A stretch of 41,675 bases of DNA from Oligoflexia bacterium (GTDB lineage: Bacteria; Bdellovibrionota; Bdellovibrionia; JABDDW01), in NCBI GenBank assembly GCA_020847095.1, contig JADLCR010000044.1, positions 1 through 41,675 on the forward strand, written 5' to 3'. Below are positions 16,087 to 24,829 of the stretch, one piece after another. The notes beneath the pieces were generated by a model. That model saw only the letters and a program-made list of their open reading frames with translations. It was not told where the DNA came from and did not search any database. Positions within the stretch are counted from its first letter, which is position 1; each line of letters begins with the position of its first letter. The translations under genes were made by a program, and so were the position numbers.

Positions 16087-19047
16087 ATGGTTCATTCGCT
16101 TTTTATGAAACGAATATTGATTGTAGCCCTTTTAGCATCGGGAGCGGCGGGCTGCGCGAAAAGGGCCGACGTTGGCCCCGACGGGAGTCCGAGAATTTTT
16201 AATCCAAAGGGAGTTGACGCCACTCTTGATCTTTCAAGACGATTTGAGCCTTTGCGCCCTGGACGCTTGCGGCCCACCACCTCGGTTCAATCGGAAAGTT
16301 GGTTGGGGCTATCTAATCAACTTTATGAGTGGGCCTACCTCACTCAGAATCCAGAAGTCATGGTATGGGCAAAGAGCTTGAGTGAATCGTTCTACGCGCT
16401 CCCCCATGCTACTTCAAAAATGATTAAGACGGCCACACCGTACGCGGCGCTCGCCTTTCACGCATTAAAGGAGCGCACCGCAGATAAAAAAGTTGCGGAC
16501 TTAATTAAAGATGCTGTTTCAAAAGCAGCCGAAGAAACAAACATAAATCATGCAGCCCTAACTCCATCGAAAAATCCCGCAACAGTCGTAAGAGCGGTCC
16601 TTGATGCGGTTTATGATTTTATGGCAAAACTGGAGTCCAAAAAGGGACCTGAAACCGCAGAGCATATCGCCGGCATTATTGACCTCATTAAAGAAAAACA
16701 TATTCCTGGCCTGAAAGAAATGGAGAGGGTAGTTGTGCGAGAGCCTGGGCTCCCGGTGGTTCCATTTATGGAGCGACTTAAAGACACACTTAAAAAAATT
16801 CCGGCTCTTACTGAAGGCGAAAGAAACGCGTTAACGAACGAACTAAGATTTGGGATTTACCTCTCAATGGAATCCAGTGCGCTCGATGACGCAGAAAAAA
16901 GTCTTGGTCTCATTATTGATATTTGGCTCAATGGCTATCGACGAAATTTGTTTCCGGCTGACCTTAAAGAGGCTTTAGGGCAGTTTTCAGATCAAGAGCT
17001 ATTGGCTCTTGCGACTCAAAATCAAGTACTGCCTGAGGACGAATGGAAGGTCGTTAGAAACACTAAGGTATTAAAGTCACTGACCCAAAGGCAAATTGTG
17101 GCAAGGGGAGTTGAAAACCAAGTCATCATGGATTCTGATGAGTGGTTGAAGGTCCTGGTGAAATCTGATCGCCATTTGAAGAAACTCTTAGAGCGCAAGG
17201 ATGTCATGCAACTTGCTTCGGACATGGTTCCTGAAGAAGTGCTCAGCTCGCAACAGGTTTTGACAGTGCTCGCATCAATGTGGTTGGGCCAAGAACTTCG
17301 GCTTGTATTTCCGGAGACACTTAGGAAGAGCTTCGCGGATCTATCTAGGCAAGATTTAGAAATGCTTAAGACCAATGACTTTTGGACGATCAGGCATCCT
17401 TGGTTGAGATTGATTCGGCGGCAGGCGATCGCAGATCTAAAAATGTTTACGGCAGAAGGACTTCCGGCCCCAGAAAATCCTCAGCAAGCGCTTGAAAATC
17501 TCAAAGCATATTTGGAGCAGGCGATTGTTGGATCGGCACAGGAAAGAGTGACATTTGCTTTTATTCCGATTGCTAAGAATTTGCCGAAGGTTATTAAAAG
17601 TAATATTGACCCGTTGTTAGCAACCCAGGCGCGGGGTCTGACTGTAGACAAGTTTAAAAGTACCGCCGATGAAGTATTGGAAGAATGGTTTTTTGCTCAC
17701 GTTAAAGGTGAAAAGTCGCTGCCATTACTTGAAAAATCAGAAGTTCGTTTTGAAAGTGCAGGCAACGACCTGAGGAATATCGCAACTCCAAACACCACGC
17801 AGCCAGCTGTATTGGGCAAAGGCTTCACGAATATATCATTCAGACTCCATCAAGGAGGAGTGTCGAGTGTAGAGCGCGCATTGGGCTATCAAAATGTATG
17901 CAAGATGTCGGTGATGATGGGCTATAAAGATCTTGGCGATCGAAACATCGAGCCCCTCATTGTTAATCTTGAAAGACGCGGACAAAAGTTAGTACTTGGT
18001 GAGTACAATCCTGCCAATGGACTTTTTGCTATACCTGATCGCTTAATATTTAGAGACTCGGCGGAGCTTGATGAGCAAACCTATAGTCAACTTCAAGTTT
18101 CAGCGGAGCAACAAATGGAGCTGCTCCGAGGTCTGGTCTCAGTTATTAGGTTTGTTTCGCCTTGGCGACAAAGTCCCTTCGATCAACAATTGGGAACCTT
18201 ACGGATTAAACAGATTCCATTCGAAGTCTTTTCAAAGCCGACCTTATTTAAAATGGCCGTCGGACTATCTGAAGTCATATTTCAAAATATGAAGAGCCAT
18301 ATGGTACGCGTCGTTGACGAAAACTTAGGACTCTGGATGGTCGATGAAAAAACTGATCCCAATGGGCCGAAGCGTGTTGGTGCTGTTGTGACGGATTTGG
18401 TTTCTTTGGTTAAGAATAATTCGGTATCGAGCGGAGATTTAGCTCGGGCGTTACTTGCTATGACAGAATTCTATGAAGCAACCCTTGGGATCGAGTCGGT
18501 CACGGACCCAAAACTTCAATCTATAGTAAAAAGTGTGGTCGAAAGCCGCCCGGAAATAAAGAAACTCATCATGGGATTGGCACTATTTCTCTCTAACCAG
18601 ATGGTTTTAGTTGATGGTGGGGTTGCCTCAGAATTTGATTTTAACTCAAAGCTTCCAAGTCGAATTCCTCGAAAGTTGAGTGATCAATTAATCACAGCGA
18701 CGGCACTTTTGAAGCTTGGGAACCTGTTTCAAACAGATTTGTTTAGGCTCCGAGCCGTAGATGTTTACTATTTCATGAATCGTCAGCTTTGGTCCGGCGT
18801 GCTCGGGTTTTATAAGCAAGTCGAAGGCGACGATACCCTCCGGGTTAAGTTAGAAGATGTGGCTACGGCGCTTTCGCTGGTGAATAGGCTTCAGGGATTT
18901 ATTCAGAGCTTTTTGACTCAGAGTCCCATGGCAAGCGAGTCGTTAAGTCAATTGAGACGGCTTGAGAGCCTGTGGACGGAGCGATTTATGGATCGTCAAT
19001 GGGCCACACTTCCACCAATCCAGCAGGTGATGGAGTTTTCTCTTTAA
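16087..19047 (+). CDS. Large lipoprotein (986 aa), unknown function
   Basis: The product begins with a lipoprotein signal peptide (MKRILIVALLASGAAGC, lipobox AAGC with Cys23 counted from ATG 16087). The in-frame ATG at 16105 would also give a clean signal, and the start is uncertain. The remaining 960 residues are mostly helical and charged (repeated Lys/Glu and Leu), with a beta-richer stretch around residues 560-650 (RFESAGNDLRNIATPN, GKGFTNISFRLHQGG). I see no known domain. Only one other Cys is present (KMSVMMG context), so no disulfide network. It probably sits at the inner face of the outer membrane or on the surface. It lies 2 bp after the barrel gene and 72 bp before the thiol-oxidase lipoprotein gene. 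Confidence 0.78.
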   Translation: MVHSLFMKRILIVALLASGAAGCAKRADVGPDGSPRIFNPKGVDATLDLSRRFEPLRPGRLRPTTSVQSESWLGLSNQLYEWAYLTQNPEVMVWAKSLSESFYALPHATSKMIKTATPYAALAFHALKERTADKKVADLIKDAVSKAAEETNINHAALTPSKNPATVVRAVLDAVYDFMAKLESKKGPETAEHIAGIIDLIKEKHIPGLKEMERVVVREPGLPVVPFMERLKDTLKKIPALTEGERNALTNELRFGIYLSMESSALDDAEKSLGLIIDIWLNGYRRNLFPADLKEALGQFSDQELLALATQNQVLPEDEWKVVRNTKVLKSLTQRQIVARGVENQVIMDSDEWLKVLVKSDRHLKKLLERKDVMQLASDMVPEEVLSSQQVLTVLASMWLGQELRLVFPETLRKSFADLSRQDLEMLKTNDFWTIRHPWLRLIRRQAIADLKMFTAEGLPAPENPQQALENLKAYLEQAIVGSAQERVTFAFIPIAKNLPKVIKSNIDPLLATQARGLTVDKFKSTADEVLEEWFFAHVKGEKSLPLLEKSEVRFESAGNDLRNIATPNTTQPAVLGKGFTNISFRLHQGGVSSVERALGYQNVCKMSVMMGYKDLGDRNIEPLIVNLERRGQKLVLGEYNPANGLFAIPDRLIFRDSAELDEQTYSQLQVSAEQQMELLRGLVSVIRFVSPWRQSPFDQQLGTLRIKQIPFEVFSKPTLFKMAVGLSEVIFQNMKSHMVRVVDENLGLWMVDEKTDPNGPKRVGAVVTDLVSLVKNNSVSSGDLARALLAMTEFYEATLGIESVTDPKLQSIVKSVVESRPEIKKLIMGLALFLSNQMVLVDGGVASEFDFNSKLPSRIPRKLSDQLITATALLKLGNLFQTDLFRLRAVDVYYFMNRQLWSGVLGFYKQVEGDDTLRVKLEDVATALSLVNRLQGFIQSFLTQSPMASESLSQLRRLESLWTERFMDRQWATLPPIQQVMEFSL

Positions 19048-19119
19048 TTTGGCTAAGTCCGTGGTTATCCTTCTGAAATCGACAATTGATTTTGACGCCA
19101 TTTGAAAACGGAGGAAACT

Positions 19120-20133
19120 GTGAAAAAGTTTTTAGTGCTCGGAATGATTTTGTCTGCGGCTTTAGTCGGATGCCAGAAAAATGCTGGAGACAACGAAGAT
19201 GAGGCGGTATTTGTAACCGTCAATGGCAAAGACATCAAGGGAAAGCAAGTACTTGAGAAGATTCGGGGCGAGCTCACTGAACTTGAGCGAAATGCCTATG
19301 AATTAAAAAGACGGGCCATTGAAGAAGTTGTGCAAAACCACATCCTAGAAGAAGAGGCTAAAAAGCAAGGTACGACTGTTCAAAACCTCTTTTCACAGTT
19401 TGATGGATTGAAGGATAAGGACGTTTCTAAAGAGGATATTAAGGGGTTTCTCGGTTCGCGCAATATCGACGAAAAGAAATTAAGCAAAGCCGAAAGGGAC
19501 TCCGTTCCGCAAATTATAAAAATGCAGCGTGTGATGGAAGCTCGGCAAAGATACTTGGCTGAACTTAAGAGCAAAGCAAGCATTCAAGTAAAGCTCAAGC
19601 GTCCAGCTGAAAAGGCTGTGACTGTTGGAAACGGTCAGGGTACAGCAAAGGGCAACAAGGGAGCAAAAGTCACAATCGTTGAGTTTAGCGACTTTCAATG
19701 CCCATTTTGTCGCCGTGGTCGTGATCGTCTGAATGAGATCGTTAGTAAATATGGTGACAAGGTCCAAATTTATTTCCGACACTTTCCGTTAGAGTCCATT
19801 CACCCTCACGCCTTTAAAGCTTCGGAAGCTTCGATTTGTGCGCGAGAACAAGGCAAATTCTGGGAATACCATGATTTGCTGTTTGATCAGCAAGACAAGC
19901 TTGAAGAAAAAGACCTCTTGGCTCACGCCGAAACTCTTAAGCTCGACACCAAGGCTTTCGGAGAGTGCCTCAAATCTGGTAAGGGAGCTGCTGAAATTCG
20001 CGCTGATATGGAAGAGGCAACTAAAATCGGTGTGAACAGCACGCCAACATTTTTTGTTAACGGCTTTGCCGTTCGCGGTGCGCAGCCTTTAGAAGCGTTT
20101 TCTGAGCGCATTGATGAGCTTCTAAGCAAGTAA
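19120..20133 (+). CDS. Lipoprotein with SurA-N-like region and DsbA-like thioredoxin domain
   Basis: A lipoprotein signal (KKFLVLGMILSAALVGC, Cys18) is followed by a SurA-N/PPIase-chaperone-like helical region (about 30-150: VFVTVNGKDIKGKQVLEKIRGELTELER, then AIEEVVQNHILEEEAKKQGT). A DsbA-like domain (about 180-335) follows. It has CPFC at 194-197 in FSDFQCPFCRRG, the cis-Pro motif NSTPTFFVNG, and an extra Cys pair around ICARE and ECLK. It should introduce or shuffle disulfides in periplasmic clients and may chaperone them. GTG at 19120 is chosen over the TTG at 19102 because GGAGG at 19110-19114 is well spaced for it and the resulting signal peptide starts correctly. It is the last gene before a strong terminator. 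Confidence 0.86.
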   Translation: MKKFLVLGMILSAALVGCQKNAGDNEDEAVFVTVNGKDIKGKQVLEKIRGELTELERNAYELKRRAIEEVVQNHILEEEAKKQGTTVQNLFSQFDGLKDKDVSKEDIKGFLGSRNIDEKKLSKAERDSVPQIIKMQRVMEARQRYLAELKSKASIQVKLKRPAEKAVTVGNGQGTAKGNKGAKVTIVEFSDFQCPFCRRGRDRLNEIVSKYGDKVQIYFRHFPLESIHPHAFKASEASICAREQGKFWEYHDLLFDQQDKLEEKDLLAHAETLKLDTKAFGECLKSGKGAAEIRADMEEATKIGVNSTPTFFVNGFAVRGAQPLEAFSERIDELLSK

Positions 20134-20156
20134 AGTAGACTCAAGTCTTGAATACC

Positions 20157-20186
20157 AAGACCCGACTCCGGTCGGGTCTTTTTTTT
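20157..20186 (+). terminator. Rho-independent terminator after the DsbA-like lipoprotein
   Basis: AAGACCCGAC (20157-20166), loop TCCG, GTCGGGTCTT (20171-20180) forms a perfect 10-bp stem and is followed by a run of T to 20186. It is on the plus strand 24 bp after the stop codon and ends the 14.8-20.1 kb unit. Confidence 0.95.
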
Positions 20187-20259
20187 ATCTTCGAACAGTC
20201 CGTGGAACTCGCTTAGGTCCGTGATATTCTATTGGTAAGTGTTTTCAGGAGGAAGACGC

Positions 20260-21915
20260 ATGGCCGTAGAGCGGGTAGATCGAAGCGCACGCAAGGATGC
20301 TCATGTTCGCGAAAGTCAGGAAGACGGCGAACGGGCAATGATCGCAAGACATCGTCGCGAGGTTGCTGAGATGCATCGCAAGCATCAAGAGGACCTCAAA
20401 AAAATAAAAGAAGACTATGACAAGAGACTTGATGAAACTCATTCGAATTCGCGGGCTACCATTTCAGAAAAAGACAAAAAGCACATCGACCAAGTTAACG
20501 AGCTCAAAGATACCCAGCGCCGGCTCATTGCCAAACAACGCCTCGAGGATGAAGAAGAATCCCGAAGACTTCGTAATAATTATGAAGGTGAAATTAAAAG
20601 GCTCAAAGACAAAGGAAATAAAGACACTGAACGCCTTTCTAATACTTTTACTGAACAGCTGACCGAAAAAGACAAGCAAACACGGGAATTGGAGCAAAAA
20701 TCGCGAGAAGGCAGTCAAGATGCGCTTCGGGCGAAAACCGAAAAACTCCAAGAAAAGCATGAGCAAGAAATGGGTGGCCTTGTGGAGCGAGTCGCCTCAC
20801 TTCAAGAAGAAAAGTTCTCAGAGGCTGAACGGGCTCGTAGGGCGCAAGATCGTGAGATCAAGCAAATGGAATCCCATCACAAGGCTCGTGAGAAGGCCAA
20901 TGAACAAAAGTGGAAAGATATACTGGCATTTGAAAAGGCAAAGTTTGACGACACTTTATCTGACATGAAATATGGCTACGACGATGCAAGGTTAGACCTT
21001 AAAGAGCAGCGCATGGAGCAAAGGGCTAATCTGGAAGATGAATACGCCGATCAGGTCAATCGATTGACTGACCAAGTTAATGACCGAGTCGATAAAGAAG
21101 TGAATTCGGTAAGACGTGAGAATGCAGATTTGAAACGCACAGCCGTTTCCGACCAAGTGACTCATAATCGCCAAAAAAATCGGGAGATCAAAAATCTACA
21201 GGATGAATATCAAAGAAAACTTGATGAACTGGAAAGAAGAAGAGTTGAAGGTGGAGCGCTCTCACACCAAGAATATTCCAAGCGCGTCGATCAGATTCAA
21301 AACGAACACAATCAATTCTTACAAGATCTAGACGCAAAATATAGAAACAAGCTTGAAGAAGAAAAGAACCGCTATGAGTCTCACCTGGATCAAAGCGTGG
21401 GACAGGCTAACCGTGATAAAGCGCTAGGTAAACTCATGGCCGACCAACAAAAGAAAAAGCTGACCGAGCTTTATGCGGAAAAAACGGTCGGACAAGCCGA
21501 ATTTTACGAAGATCAATTAAAGGCGAAGCATAAAGAGAAGAACCAATCTTTGGCCGATCAGAGACTCAATTTGGACAAGCGACGGGTTAACGAGGTCGAT
21601 GCGCTTCGAGAGCAAATGATGAAGCAAAGTGTTTCTCATCAGGAAAAGCTAGTAGAAACCATCGGAACCTACGAGCGTCAAATTAACTTGATGCGTAATG
21701 ATTATGATAAAAAATTTCGCCAACAAAATGAAATTCACAGAGATCAAACGAACAAGCTCATCAACGCCTCAAAGCTTGAACGTGAAACCCTCGAGTCTCA
21801 AATGCAACAGCGAATCAATTCGATGAAAAATGCCTATGAAAAGGAAATTGATCAGTTAAGAAAACGACAAGCCGCCGAGAGACAAGAGCTTGCAACTAAG
21901 AAGTCTCAAGGGTAA
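20260..21915 (+). CDS. Long coiled-coil protein (551 aa), unknown function
   Basis: The product is almost wholly charged helix (very rich in Glu, Lys, Gln, Arg, Asp; almost no Pro, Cys or Trp) from residue 15 to the end, with repeating heptad-like segments such as EKLQEKHEQEMGGLVERV and RQNEIHRDQTNKLIN. There is no signal peptide and no membrane segment. Such proteins usually form rods or filaments; a cytoskeletal or polar scaffold role is inferred only from this. ATG at 20260 is chosen over the in-frame GTG at 20239 because AGGAGG (20246-20251) is correctly placed for it. It is followed after 9 bp by pyk with no terminator between, so the two may be co-transcribed. Upstream is a terminator, so the promoter must lie in 20187-20259. 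Confidence 0.85.
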   Translation: MAVERVDRSARKDAHVRESQEDGERAMIARHRREVAEMHRKHQEDLKKIKEDYDKRLDETHSNSRATISEKDKKHIDQVNELKDTQRRLIAKQRLEDEEESRRLRNNYEGEIKRLKDKGNKDTERLSNTFTEQLTEKDKQTRELEQKSREGSQDALRAKTEKLQEKHEQEMGGLVERVASLQEEKFSEAERARRAQDREIKQMESHHKAREKANEQKWKDILAFEKAKFDDTLSDMKYGYDDARLDLKEQRMEQRANLEDEYADQVNRLTDQVNDRVDKEVNSVRRENADLKRTAVSDQVTHNRQKNREIKNLQDEYQRKLDELERRRVEGGALSHQEYSKRVDQIQNEHNQFLQDLDAKYRNKLEEEKNRYESHLDQSVGQANRDKALGKLMADQQKKKLTELYAEKTVGQAEFYEDQLKAKHKEKNQSLADQRLNLDKRRVNEVDALREQMMKQSVSHQEKLVETIGTYERQINLMRNDYDKKFRQQNEIHRDQTNKLINASKLERETLESQMQQRINSMKNAYEKEIDQLRKRQAAERQELATKKSQG

Positions 21916-21924
21916 TAGTTATCC

Positions 21925-23403
21925 GTGATCGCAGATCGTCGTACAAAGATTGTTGCAACTATCGGTCCCGCCTCTCAATCTCCTGAGATGCTTCACGCCC
22001 TTGTTGAAGCGGGCGTGAATGTGGCCAGGCTCAATTTTAGCCACGGAAGTCACCAAGATCATTTGAAAGTCATTCAGACTCTTCGAGAAATTGCTAAAGC
22101 TGAGCAAGCGCCGGTCGCCCTTCTTCAAGATCTACAAGGCCCAAAAATTCGCGTCGGAAAAATGAAAGATGGGGGAGTCACATTAAAAGATGGTCAATCC
22201 ATTGTTGTGACCACCGATAAGATCCTTGGCGATTCTCAGCGTATTTCCACGGATTTTTTGGAGCTTCCTCGGGACGTCTCCCAAGGCACCCAGATTTTGC
22301 TGGATGATGGCAATTTGGAATTTCTGGTTGAGAAGGTTGACGGACATGAAGTCCATTGTAAAGTCGTCGTCGGCGGCCTGCTAAAGGACAACAAGGGAAT
22401 GAATATTCCCGGAGCAAGACTCACCGTGGATCCTTTGACCGAGAAAGATCTTAAGGATCTCGAGTTTGGTATTTCTCAAGGTGTTGAGTACATTGCCTTG
22501 AGTTTTGTTCGCCAAGGTCGGGATATCAGGCAACTTCGCGAATTGATTGAAAACAAAGGGTCAGCGGCCAAAATTATCGCAAAAATTGAAAAGATTGAAG
22601 CATTAGACAATTTAGAAGAAATCGTATCACTCGCCGACGGCGTGATGGTGGCGCGGGGAGATTTGGCCGTTGAAATCGGTCAAAGCCTTCTTCCGGGAAA
22701 ACAAAAAAAGATTATTAAGCTTTGCAATGCTTTGGGAAAGCCAGTCATTACGGCCACGCAAATGTTGGATTCGATGGTGAATAACCCAAGACCTACAAGG
22801 GCTGAAGTTACTGATATTGCAAATGCGGTACTTGATGGTACCGATGCGGTCATGTTGTCAGCGGAAACCGCCTCCGGAAAGTATCCGGTCCGGTGCGTGG
22901 AAACCATGGCCGAGATTATCAAAGAGGTCGAAAAGACCGATGTGCATTACTATAATATGAATTTGCGGGATGAGTATCTCACTGTGGCGGAAGCGATTGC
23001 TGAAAGTGCCTGCTTGTCAGCGATGAAACTCAATGCCAGCAGCATTGTCTGTCTGACAACCTCAGGAAAAACTGCAACTTTAATTAGCCAATTTAGGCCA
23101 AAGGCGAAAATTGTAGCTGTTACTCACAAAATGGAAACTCTCAATCGTCTTGAATTAGTTTGGGGAATCGAAGGGATTCCAATTGAACCGTACGATGATA
23201 CGGATGCTGTTATGCTTGGGCTGGAAAAATCACTGCTCAATTATGGTCTTTGCAAACCCGGAGACAAGGTCATCTTGACGATGGGAGTGCCGGTTTTGGA
23301 GCGTGGCACGACTAATAGCGTTCGTGTTTACACCATTAAAGATCAAGAGAGGGTTAAATTGAACCCTAAAGCACTTCCGCTTCGTGTTCGAAAAGATTCT
23401 TAA
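21925..23403 (+). CDS. pyk: Pyruvate kinase
   Basis: Pyruvate kinase converts phosphoenolpyruvate and ADP to pyruvate and ATP at the end of glycolysis. All landmarks are present: TKIVATIGPAS near residue 7, VARLNFSHG near 32, DLQGPKIRVG, the PK B-domain (about 70-170), IIAKIEKIEALDNLEEIV (catalytic Lys), GVMVARGDLAVEIG and VITATQMLDSM near 270-285. TDIANAVLDGTDAVMLSAETASGKYPV follows, and the C-terminal regulatory domain includes IVCLTTSGKTATLISQFRPKA. The length of 492 is close to the 470-500 usual for the type. Start is GTG at 21925, 9 bp after the coiled-coil gene, with only a weak GGG-type ribosome-binding site. The convergent neighbour begins just 4 bp beyond the stop. Confidence 0.97.
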   Translation: MIADRRTKIVATIGPASQSPEMLHALVEAGVNVARLNFSHGSHQDHLKVIQTLREIAKAEQAPVALLQDLQGPKIRVGKMKDGGVTLKDGQSIVVTTDKILGDSQRISTDFLELPRDVSQGTQILLDDGNLEFLVEKVDGHEVHCKVVVGGLLKDNKGMNIPGARLTVDPLTEKDLKDLEFGISQGVEYIALSFVRQGRDIRQLRELIENKGSAAKIIAKIEKIEALDNLEEIVSLADGVMVARGDLAVEIGQSLLPGKQKKIIKLCNALGKPVITATQMLDSMVNNPRPTRAEVTDIANAVLDGTDAVMLSAETASGKYPVRCVETMAEIIKEVEKTDVHYYNMNLRDEYLTVAEAIAESACLSAMKLNASSIVCLTTSGKTATLISQFRPKAKIVAVTHKMETLNRLELVWGIEGIPIEPYDDTDAVMLGLEKSLLNYGLCKPGDKVILTMGVPVLERGTTNSVRVYTIKDQERVKLNPKALPLRVRKDS

Positions 23404-23407
23404 TCGT

Positions 23408-24715
23408 TTATTTTTTTTCTTCCGTTCTTCTAACTTCATCAAATGCCTCATTAATATCGTCAATTCTCTTGTCCAATTTTTTGAAAATATCGGCCGTCAT
23501 GAGGTGAGCGCTTGATAATGAACTGGCTTCACGGCTATCAGCCGGAAGATGCTCGGATAAAAACCGGTTGAGAAGACTCTCGAGCTGAACGCGAATTCCG
23601 ATTGGAAAGTTAAAGTAAGTTCCAAATCCGTGGGCGGATTCAATAATGATCGGGGCAAGCACCTGATGAGTTTTTAATTTCAATGCACCGTCGTAAAGAC
23701 CTGCCATGTAAGCGACCCGCATGACCGCGGCTTCGGTAGGATACACATTTGGCCTAGCCAAAAAGCTTACCGCCTCTGCAAGTGCCGCCAAGTCTTCTGT
23801 GACCGCAAATTTATAAGAAGCGCTAAAGGGCGTATCCAGATCACCCTCTTTTAGTTTTGAAAGATAAGAAGAAAAATTAGCAGTGCCCGCATCAATTTCA
23901 AATGATCTTTCCTTAAGGAGCTGGTCGGTTAAGAGGCGAGTGACTTGTTCGCCGAGTACGGATTGATGTTTGTCTAGAAAAGCCGCTAACTGGAGAGTTC
24001 TTAGATTTACATATTGTGCCCTTACGAGCAGTGATCGAGGTAGTAGAATCGATCCAAGGTGGTAGGCTACTTCATGAACGGTCAAGTTTGGATTGTTGTC
24101 ATCGTACGGAAACCTGAGGGCAATGTCTCCCTCTGAACGAGACCCTAATTCGATGATCTGCCGAGCGCTTAAGAATCCTTGCTGAACGGGAAGGTATGAA
24201 ATTGGCTCTTTACCTCTTTTCTTAAGGACTTCGTTAACCTCTAAGACTTTGCGTTTTAATTTCTCGGCCGATGGAGCAATCAAACGAACGGCCCGATTCG
24301 GCAGTTCGAAAATTGAAAACCCAAGATTCTGGTAGAGGCGAAACCCCAAAGTAAATAGGGGCCGTCGAGGATCTGCCTGTTTTGTGAACGTTCCCGGCAT
24401 GTACTCATGAGCCGAATACCACGCCGATCGCGGGCTCTTTTTTTCTAAGATCACGTTACCGGAGGCGTCTTGGCCCAAAAAAATAACAGTTGGTTTCATT
24501 GAAGCTTTGGTATCGGGAACAAGCAATTCGGTTTCAACACGAAGCGGCCGTTGACCCGCCGGATTCAAATGAAATATCGCTTTGATGCAAGAAAGTAGCG
24601 ACTCAGCAAGGCTTGGACGGTGAGTTTCGGCAAATGCCGATGGGCCCCAAAGGGAAAGTCCCACTATCAAAGCGAGCACTAATGCATGAGTGTTGAGTCT
24701 CTTGAGTAAGATCAT
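23408..24715 (-). CDS. Secreted protein of unknown function (435 aa)
   Basis: A signal peptide (LNTHALVLALIVGLSLWGPSAFA, cut before ETH) targets the product to the periplasm or beyond. I recognise no family. A HEVAYH segment (His-Glu-x-x-x-His) occurs near residue 215 and is followed by a hydrophobic LGSILLPRSLLVRAQYV helix. HExxxH is one of several zinc-binding patterns, so a metallohydrolase role is possible but weak. The C-terminal third is helical and charged. The ATG at 24715 is chosen over a TTG at 24733 in the same frame. The 114 bp between this start and the CNBD stop codon hold no gene; I see only a few A/T-rich hexamers there. The gene ends 4 bp from the convergent pyk stop. Confidence 0.72.
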   Translation of the reverse strand: MILLKRLNTHALVLALIVGLSLWGPSAFAETHRPSLAESLLSCIKAIFHLNPAGQRPLRVETELLVPDTKASMKPTVIFLGQDASGNVILEKKSPRSAWYSAHEYMPGTFTKQADPRRPLFTLGFRLYQNLGFSIFELPNRAVRLIAPSAEKLKRKVLEVNEVLKKRGKEPISYLPVQQGFLSARQIIELGSRSEGDIALRFPYDDNNPNLTVHEVAYHLGSILLPRSLLVRAQYVNLRTLQLAAFLDKHQSVLGEQVTRLLTDQLLKERSFEIDAGTANFSSYLSKLKEGDLDTPFSASYKFAVTEDLAALAEAVSFLARPNVYPTEAAVMRVAYMAGLYDGALKLKTHQVLAPIIIESAHGFGTYFNFPIGIRVQLESLLNRFLSEHLPADSREASSLSSAHLMTADIFKKLDKRIDDINEAFDEVRRTEEKK

Positions 24716-24829
24716 CAGATCGAATAATTGCAAAGCTTATGGCAAAAACCGCTCTCTAAAATCGAATATAGGGGCGCTTATATGAAGATTGTGGCAGGGG
24801 ACAGTTTTTGGCACTCGGTTGTTCAGGTC

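Noticed and set aside
20187-20259. ECF/sigmaE-like GGAACT-N16-TTCTA promoter before the coiled-coil gene
   Set aside because: It fits loosely and such short motifs are common by chance; no cognate sigma factor is in the window.
24716-24829. Small ORF or regulatory RNA between the secreted protein and the CNBD gene
   Set aside because: The short plus-strand frame starting nearby has no ribosome-binding site and mostly overlaps the CNBD gene; no stable hairpin with a T-run is present.
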